From UBA2450 sp045132035 (GTDB lineage: Bacteria > Bacillota_I > Bacilli_A > RFN20 > CAG-826): a stretch of 28,141 nucleotides of DNA. Position numbers and translations under genes: made by a program. The stretch lies in assembly GCA_045132035.1 (NCBI GenBank), contig JBGURM010000067.1, positions 1 through 28,141 of the forward strand. The letters run 5' to 3'. Position 1 is the first letter of the stretch, and each line of letters starts with the position of its first letter. The notes below the pieces were generated by a model. It did not search any database and had not been told where the DNA came from. It saw only the letters and a program-made list of their open reading frames with translations. Positions 23,456 to 28,141 of this stretch are shown one piece after another.

Positions 23456-24892
23456 TTAGGCATCTTCATCTCCTATATCAGCGTTATCATATTCTTCTAA
23501 GAAAATGTCATATGCTTCATCGGCGGCGGTTTCATGAGGAATAAAACGAACATCAGGTCTCTTTTTTTCGTTTTCAGTAAGTAAGAAATATCTATAAATG
23601 AACATGAAATCTAATTCGTTATTAGTGATGATTGTCCCTGGTAGACTTTTTCCTTCAAATTGACTAGTTATCGCGTTTGCTAAACCTTCAAGTGGTCGTG
23701 GTAAATCTGGATTAAATAAGACCATTGCCTCAATTTTTTTAGTTGATTCATTAGCGAATATTCCAAGATAACCATATCGACCAATTCGATCTTCATTTTC
23801 CTCAATTAAGAAATAATCTTCCACTCGTCTTAAAGTAAAAGACCAGGTTTCTTTCTTGTTAAATGTGTAATTTTGTGGTGGAAAATAATATTCTTCATCA
23901 AAGTTATAGAAGCAATTTGAATCATCTAAATAAGCATCTTCATCTTGAGAAGCAACATAACAAATATCATCAAAGTCTTCGTCATAACAAATGAGATCAA
24001 ATCTATCGTTATCAACTTCTTCTAAGAATCCTTCACTAGAAGCGTGAGACAAAACATAAATGATTGATTTTAAGACGTTTAGACAATATATTCCTAAAGA
24101 TTCAGTTAGATAATTTCTTGAAAATCTTCCAGGATAAAGAGTAACGCTCATAAGTGAGTTGTCATTATATGGATTTTTAATATTCATTTCTTTTGCATCA
24201 TCATCAAAATAGAATGAGATGAATTCCATTAATGAAGTTGCAGTACGAGAATCAATATTAGTGCTACTCATTTTATAAATGTATTTATAAATATCTTCAT
24301 TATTTTCAGATGGATAAATGCTTAATCCATGTGTTTCAGTTAAATGACCAAGCAAGATAAAAGAGAATCTAGTGGAGTTTCTATTGATTCTAAAAAGATT
24401 CTTATCCGAAAAATATCTCTCGTATTTTTTGTTTTTGAGTTCAACTAGTAACTCTTTTATCAAACGATACGTTTCTTCACTAGCTTCATCTTCTTTAATA
24501 TCTAATCCAATACACATTTGATAGATATAATAAGACTCTGCTGAAACACAATAATCGAGTAAATCATTGTATTGATTTATTTTTTTACTGATTTTAAGAA
24601 TATTAGTTAATGACGTTTCATTATCAACATATCCGTTAGAAACAAAATCTTGATAGTGGTCACTTTTCTTAATGAAATTATTCATTAAATCTCTAATTGT
24701 GTTTGGATTATATTCGTTCAAAGAAATGAACCTATCAGACAAACGATCTTTTATTAATGCGTCAAATCTTTCGGGATTGTTCTTTCTAATTTTTGTATCA
24801 AAATAAAACATCTCCCCAGTTAAAGCATCATATATAATTTGCTTTTTTGGGTGCTCTAACACTAATTTGAAATATTCTCTTACGTTAAACAT
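23456..24892 (-). CDS. Uncharacterised protein, soluble and acidic
   Basis: A 478-residue protein with no membrane segment. The N-terminal half is helical and Lys/Asp/Glu-rich. The middle is very acidic (YDEDFDDICYVASQDEDAY). The C-terminal part, from ETWSFTLRRVEDYF to PLEGLANAITSQF and PGTIITNNELDFMFIYRYF, has a compact alpha/beta look. It faintly recalls DUF6930/DUF7309-type domains, at low confidence. I prefer the ATG at 24892, which has TTAGGA 9 bases upstream. The ATG at 24913 lies directly behind a TATAAT box that, if used, would start transcription inside that codon. The gene is divergent from the HAD hydrolase and upstream of the small membrane protein. Its function is unknown. Confidence 0.7.
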   Translation of the reverse strand: MFNVREYFKLVLEHPKKQIIYDALTGEMFYFDTKIRKNNPERFDALIKDRLSDRFISLNEYNPNTIRDLMNNFIKKSDHYQDFVSNGYVDNETSLTNILKISKKINQYNDLLDYCVSAESYYIYQMCIGLDIKEDEASEETYRLIKELLVELKNKKYERYFSDKNLFRINRNSTRFSFILLGHLTETHGLSIYPSENNEDIYKYIYKMSSTNIDSRTATSLMEFISFYFDDDAKEMNIKNPYNDNSLMSVTLYPGRFSRNYLTESLGIYCLNVLKSIIYVLSHASSEGFLEEVDNDRFDLICYDEDFDDICYVASQDEDAYLDDSNCFYNFDEEYYFPPQNYTFNKKETWSFTLRRVEDYFLIEENEDRIGRYGYLGIFANESTKKIEAMVLFNPDLPRPLEGLANAITSQFEGKSLPGTIITNNELDFMFIYRYFLLTENEKKRPDVRFIPHETAADEAYDIFLEEYDNADIGDEDA

Positions 24893-24948
24893 ATCTTTTA
24901 TTCCTAAATCCATTATAAGACATTTCTTCTTTTAAAAATGTATCTTTT

Positions 24949-24964
24949 TCGATAATATTATCGA
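24949..24964. promoter_or_regulatory. 16-bp perfect palindrome in a divergent promoter region
   Basis: TCGATAATATTATCGA is a perfect palindrome in the 75-bp gap between two divergent genes. It contains TAATAT, a possible -10 for the HAD gene, and stops 3 bases before its ATG. It could be an operator for a dimeric regulator. Confidence 0.4.
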
Positions 24965-24967
24965 GAG

Positions 24968-25600
24968 ATGAAAGAATTTGAAGTTTATTTATTTGATTTT
25001 GATGGCACCCTTGTGGATTCATATGAGTCACTTGTTTTAGTGTTTTCAGGTGCATATTCAAAAGTAGGGATCAAAGTTCCTGAAGGATATACAAGAAGAT
25101 TAATGAGATGCCCTCTTTTTGTGGGATACGCTGAACTTAACGCTCCTGATAACGATGAAGACAAAAAAAGATTTGGAGAAGAAATCATTAGATTATTAGA
25201 TGACCCAGATGTTTTAAAAGTCACTAAAGCGTATGACGAAGTCAAAGAAGTCTTAAAAGAACTCCATAATCGTGGTAAAAAACTTGGAATTGTTACTAGT
25301 AACAATAAAAAACATGTTGGAGAAGTTTTAGATTTCTTAGGTATTGATAGAAACTATTTCCAAATAATCGTTGGAAATCAAGAAACTAAAAAACATAAAC
25401 CAAATCCAGATCCAATCTATAAAGGAATGGAGATATTAGGTGTGGCTAAAGATGAAGTTTGTTATGTAGGAGACGCCCTTGATGATATGAGAAGCGCGAT
25501 TAACGCGGAAGTCACTCCGGTACTTGTTGACCGTCATAACGAATACAAAGATGAATGTGAATTCATCATTAAAGACCTAAAAGGTCTATTAGATTATTAA
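24968..25600 (+). CDS. HAD-superfamily hydrolase, phosphoglycolate phosphatase-like
   Basis: A 210-residue haloacid dehalogenase-type phosphatase. Motif I is DFDGTLVDS (D10 nucleophile, D12 acid/base). Motif II is GIVTSNN with the conserved Ser/Thr, motif III is the Lys in KHKPNPDP, and motif IV is VGDALDD with two metal-binding Asp. The cap domain lies between motifs I and II (about residues 20-85). The length and layout fit the Gph/PGP group acting on small phosphate esters; the substrate is not known. The ATG at 24968 is only 3 bases after a 16-bp palindrome and has no normal ribosome site, so translation may start on a very short or leaderless mRNA. Another ATG follows directly after its stop codon. 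Confidence 0.9.
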   Translation: MKEFEVYLFDFDGTLVDSYESLVLVFSGAYSKVGIKVPEGYTRRLMRCPLFVGYAELNAPDNDEDKKRFGEEIIRLLDDPDVLKVTKAYDEVKEVLKELHNRGKKLGIVTSNNKKHVGEVLDFLGIDRNYFQIIVGNQETKKHKPNPDPIYKGMEILGVAKDEVCYVGDALDDMRSAINAEVTPVLVDRHNEYKDECEFIIKDLKGLLDY

Positions 25601-25670
25601 ATGGAAAAAAAGTGAATTATTAATTCTTCAAGATAAAGCCAGTTCTGGTCATAAAGATTCAATCATCAAA

Positions 25671-26381
25671 TTGATTGATTTTTATATGGAAAATAAAGAC
25701 TATAAATCCGCTTATGAAACCGCGTGTCGATTTGATTATTTCCCTGACCCACGAGGATATAAAATCCTTGGCCAATTTTATCAAAATGGAGTAGGAGTGG
25801 AACCTAATCTTTCTAAAGCCATTGCCTATTATGAAAAAAGCCTCAATATGGGTGATATTTCTAGCGGATATAATATCGCTTTAATATATATTAAAAATAA
25901 GGAATATGAAAAAGCGATTAGTTATCTCGTTAGTGGCTTAGAAAATGAACACACTCCATCGATTAGAGTGTTAGCATCGATGTATCAAAAAGGTGAAGGG
26001 GTTTGTCAAAGTGAACAAATTGCTATTAACTTATATAACAAAGCGGCAACTTTAGGAGATGTAAAAGCGATTGATCAACTTGGAAGATTTTATTATTCGA
26101 AACAAGATTACGCGACTTCCTACATGTATTTCTTTAAAGGAGCGGAGTTAAATGATCCTGATTCGATATATCATCTTGCTCTTTCTTGTGCGAAAGGATT
26201 AGGAACAAAACAAGACTTTTCAAAAGCATTTCATTATTACGAATTAGGAGCAAAACTAAATGAACCAAGGTGCCTATATAATCTTTCGATTTATTATCGA
26301 GATGGTATTATAGTTGAGCAAAATAAAGAACTAGCTTTAAAGCTAGAAGAATTAGCAATCCAAAAAGGGTTCAAAAAATAA
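25671..26381 (+). CDS. Sel1-repeat (TPR-like) protein; 5' end probably frameshifted at an A7 tract
   Basis: A protein of 236 residues from TTG 25671, built of Sel1-like repeats of about 36 residues: LGQFYQNGVGVEPNLSKAIAYYEKSL, LASMYQKGEGV, LGRFYYSKQDYATSYMYFFKGA, LALSCAKGLGTKQDFSKAFHYYELGA and LSIYYRDGIIVEQNKELALKLEELA. Such solenoids mediate protein contacts. Neither TTG 25671 nor ATG 25686 has a ribosome site. The frame is open further up to 25593. An ATG at 25601, directly after the HAD stop, leads through A7 into a stop in another frame. One extra A would give MEKKSELLILQDKASSGHKD running straight into this ORF. So the natural start may be 25601, with slippage, mutation or a sequence error at the A-tract. 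There is no signal peptide. Confidence 0.8.
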   Translation: MIDFYMENKDYKSAYETACRFDYFPDPRGYKILGQFYQNGVGVEPNLSKAIAYYEKSLNMGDISSGYNIALIYIKNKEYEKAISYLVSGLENEHTPSIRVLASMYQKGEGVCQSEQIAINLYNKAATLGDVKAIDQLGRFYYSKQDYATSYMYFFKGAELNDPDSIYHLALSCAKGLGTKQDFSKAFHYYELGAKLNEPRCLYNLSIYYRDGIIVEQNKELALKLEELAIQKGFKK

Positions 26382-26403
26382 TTTATTATTTATTGTGGTT
26401 GTG

Positions 26404-26409
26404 TATAAT
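26404..26409 (+). promoter_or_regulatory. -10 element of the BspA-repeat membrane protein gene
   Basis: TATAAT at 26404-26409 lies about 9 bases before AAGGTGAG, the ribosome site of the ATG at 26430. No good -35 is seen. Confidence 0.4.
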
Positions 26410-26429
26410 TTAAATTAAGGTGAGAGTTT

Positions 26430-27500
26430 ATGAGCAATAGAAAATTAAGAGAAATAAAAGAAGTTAACGGATTTAAGATTAATCATCCACATAGTGCGGC
26501 CAATATTTTTTACGCATTATTTTCTTTAATCTTACTCGCTGGCCCTATCGCTTATTGCTTTTTAAATGTTGTTCAACTTACCGAAGTCGCCACTAATACA
26601 ATTTCTGGATTTAACGGAATTGATTTAGTGAAAGTCTCAATCGAATTTATTAAATTCATCAGTGGACAACCATATACGATTGAAAACCCAATCTTCACTC
26701 AATTATTCTCCGCTGATTTTGCTGGTAATATGATTTTTCCAGCTGTTCCATATTTATATATCATTGGAGCAGGTATTTTAGCTTTAATGGTTTTATTCTC
26801 AGTTATTTTACTTATCGTTTTTATTGTTCATATCATCAAAGGCTATCTCAAACATAGTGGAACAATTAAAACCTTTGCCTCATTAAACTTCACATTATCA
26901 TTACTATTTGCTTTAGATTTCTTAGTTTTATATTTCGGATTTGCCGGATCAACAAAATCCACAAGTGGAGAATTCACTATGTGGGTTTGGTATAACTTCA
27001 TGATTGCTGCAGGATATTTAGTGATTTTAATCTTTATCTCTGCGATTTATTCGATTAATTTCAAAGATTCAATTCCTGAAACAGAACTTGAATTCCATGA
27101 TGATGAACCAACTGTTGAACAAGTTTCAAAAGTTCATGAAGTTGTTACTACAAAATATGAACAAAGTTCAGAACTTCCACCAAACCTTACTTCTATCGGT
27201 GGACACGCTTTTGCGGAGAATACAAACTTAAAAGTTGCAAGTATCCCACCAGAAGTTACCAAAATCGGTTATGGTGCTTTTGCAAACTGCTTAAATTTAG
27301 AAGTTGTTAATATTCCTGCTACTGTTACAGAAATCGGCTATAACGCTTTCTTTAATTGCTGTTCTTTAACCACAATCAACTTTGCGGGTAGTAAAGATGA
27401 GTGGAAGAAAATCCGTCGTGGTAGTAACTGGTTAAGTAAAGCCGGAACAACTGTTGTTCACTGTGTTGATGGAGCGATTTCAGTTAATCCATTTAATTAA
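26430..27500 (+). CDS. Membrane protein with C-terminal BspA-like leucine-rich repeats
   Basis: A 356-residue protein. Four hydrophobic segments occupy the first two-thirds: AANIFYALFSLILLAGPIAY, YIIGAGILALMVLFSVILLI, LNFTLSLLFALDFLVLYFGF and FMIAAGYLVILIFISAIYSI. After an acidic linker come about three LRR_5/BspA repeats: LTSIGGHAFAENTNLKVASI, VTKIGYGAFANCLNLEVVNI and VTEIGYNAFFNCCSLTTINF. It ends with a typical terminal cap, SKDEWKKIRRGSNW. BspA repeats usually bind proteins or host surfaces when exported; here there is no signal peptide other than the membrane segments. Topology cannot be fixed by eye. The AAGGTGAG ribosome site is strong. Its TAA overlaps the ATG of the LicD gene by one base, so the two are translationally coupled. 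Confidence 0.85.
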   Translation: MSNRKLREIKEVNGFKINHPHSAANIFYALFSLILLAGPIAYCFLNVVQLTEVATNTISGFNGIDLVKVSIEFIKFISGQPYTIENPIFTQLFSADFAGNMIFPAVPYLYIIGAGILALMVLFSVILLIVFIVHIIKGYLKHSGTIKTFASLNFTLSLLFALDFLVLYFGFAGSTKSTSGEFTMWVWYNFMIAAGYLVILIFISAIYSINFKDSIPETELEFHDDEPTVEQVSKVHEVVTTKYEQSSELPPNLTSIGGHAFAENTNLKVASIPPEVTKIGYGAFANCLNLEVVNIPATVTEIGYNAFFNCCSLTTINFAGSKDEWKKIRRGSNWLSKAGTTVVHCVDGAISVNPFN

Positions 27501-28141
27501 TGAAATACATTATCGATAACGACCGATATATTATCGGTAAAAATAGACAAGGTGAAGAAATTGATAATTTTCAAGTCCATGAAGTGGTTTTGAAAATTAT
27601 TTTTGAAATTGACCGCATCTGTAGAAAAAATAATATTCCTTACGCTTTAGCGTTTGGCTCAGCTTTAGGTTTATATGATTATCAAGGTTTCATCCCTTGG
27701 GATGATGATGGTGATATTGTCATTGATTATTTTGATTATTCTAGACTTGTTACTGCTTTAAAAAATGATTTAAGCGATGAATTTGAATTCGACTGTGAAG
27801 ATGTGAATGAAAGATATAATCCTTTAATTCCAGCTTTCAAAGTTAAATATAAAAAATCATATATCAAAGAAAGAAATTCTTTAACTTTACCTGATCATTG
27901 TAAGTGTAAGGGAATCTTTGTAGATATATGTTTATTTATGGGCGTTCCTTCATCGTTAAAAGAACATCGAAAGTTACTCAATAAATCTAAGTTATTAATG
28001 CCTTTATATGTCGTTTTAGACGGTTTCTTGCGTCTTAATCCAAAAGGAATCAGAAAATCTTTAAGAAAATATGAAGAAAAAATCGCAATCAAATATAAAG
28101 ATAGTGATTATGTTTCTCAAACAGTTATCATTCCTTTCCAA
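27500..28141 (+). CDS. LicD-family phosphotransferase, 3' end outside the window
   Basis: 214 residues are visible and no stop is reached before the window ends. The fragment shows the LicD pattern: a first helix (VHEVVLKIIFEIDRICRKNN), YALAFGSALGLYDYQGFIPWDDDGDIVI (a nucleotidyltransferase-fold G-S motif and the DDD metal site), and GIFVDICLF. LicD proteins transfer phosphocholine or other sugar/alcohol phosphates onto surface glycans or teichoic acids; the acceptor here is unknown. The ATG overlaps the TAA of the preceding gene (TAATG), with no separate ribosome site, indicating coupling with the BspA-repeat membrane protein. This suggests a role in the cell surface. Confidence 0.88.
   Translation, partial: MKYIIDNDRYIIGKNRQGEEIDNFQVHEVVLKIIFEIDRICRKNNIPYALAFGSALGLYDYQGFIPWDDDGDIVIDYFDYSRLVTALKNDLSDEFEFDCEDVNERYNPLIPAFKVKYKKSYIKERNSLTLPDHCKCKGIFVDICLFMGVPSSLKEHRKLLNKSKLLMPLYVVLDGFLRLNPKGIRKSLRKYEEKIAIKYKDSDYVSQTVIIPFQ

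Noticed and set aside
270..28141. Mycoplasma-type code with TGA = Trp
   Set aside because: EF-G-like, RecN, HtpG and EAL proteins are full length under the standard code, every Trp is TGG and no TGA lies inside them. One in-frame TGA in the endonuclease is not enough.

Overview
The window is AT-rich, densely packed bacterial chromosome. It most likely comes from an uncultured low-GC Bacillota lineage near the Mollicutes (Izemoplasma, RF39 or Erysipelotrichia-like); this is inference. The support is strong A/T-ending codon bias, Gram-positive style AGGAGG-type ribosome binding sites, two CIRCE operators at htpG, rubrerythrin (an anaerobe trait), and two large secreted proteins that end in a membrane segment plus a basic tail with no sortase LPXTG motif. 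Of about 21 genes, nearly all stop at TAA or TAG. Tryptophan is TGG throughout, so the standard code is the best reading. The only two terminal TGA codons are both peculiar (see findings).

Layout. 1-210: a damaged 3' end of a sensor histidine kinase and its terminator. 270-1537: an HD-domain protein and an acidic-tailed membrane protein. 1726-4829: a two-gene unit of a Fic-domain protein and an EF-G-like GTPase. 4958-5301: a small basic protein of unknown function whose Shine-Dalgarno lies in a hairpin. 5304-5464: two copies of a structured repeat between convergent genes. 5512-6129 (-): uridine kinase. 6130-6678: a gene-free stretch with a candidate small RNA or hairpin terminator and a long structured leader. 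6679-9303: a large surface protein. 9495-10034: rubrerythrin. 10195-13383: a secreted endonuclease I with Ig-like domains whose membrane anchor is separated from the rest by an in-frame TGA. 13439-16000: a PAS/degenerate-GGDEF/EAL protein. 16042-18452: a tandem pair of zinc-ribbon proteins. 18565-19032: an XRE-HTH/nucleotidyltransferase fusion behind a 15-bp direct repeat. 19070-20746 (-): recN. 20941-22836: htpG. 22898-24892 (-): a membrane protein and an uncharacterised protein. 24968-28141: HAD hydrolase, Sel1-repeat protein with an apparent frameshift at an A7 tract, membrane protein with BspA-like repeats, and a LicD-type protein cut by the window end.

How the genes may work together. 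The two surface proteins share a design of signal peptide, beta-sandwich/Ig modules, a helical C-terminal region and a transmembrane anchor, suggesting a cell-surface apparatus that includes a nuclease. The Fic/EF-G-like pair suggests modification or control of a translational GTPase. htpG is predicted to be under HrcA control. Nothing in the window is a recognisable prophage, insertion sequence, CRISPR array, tRNA or rRNA.
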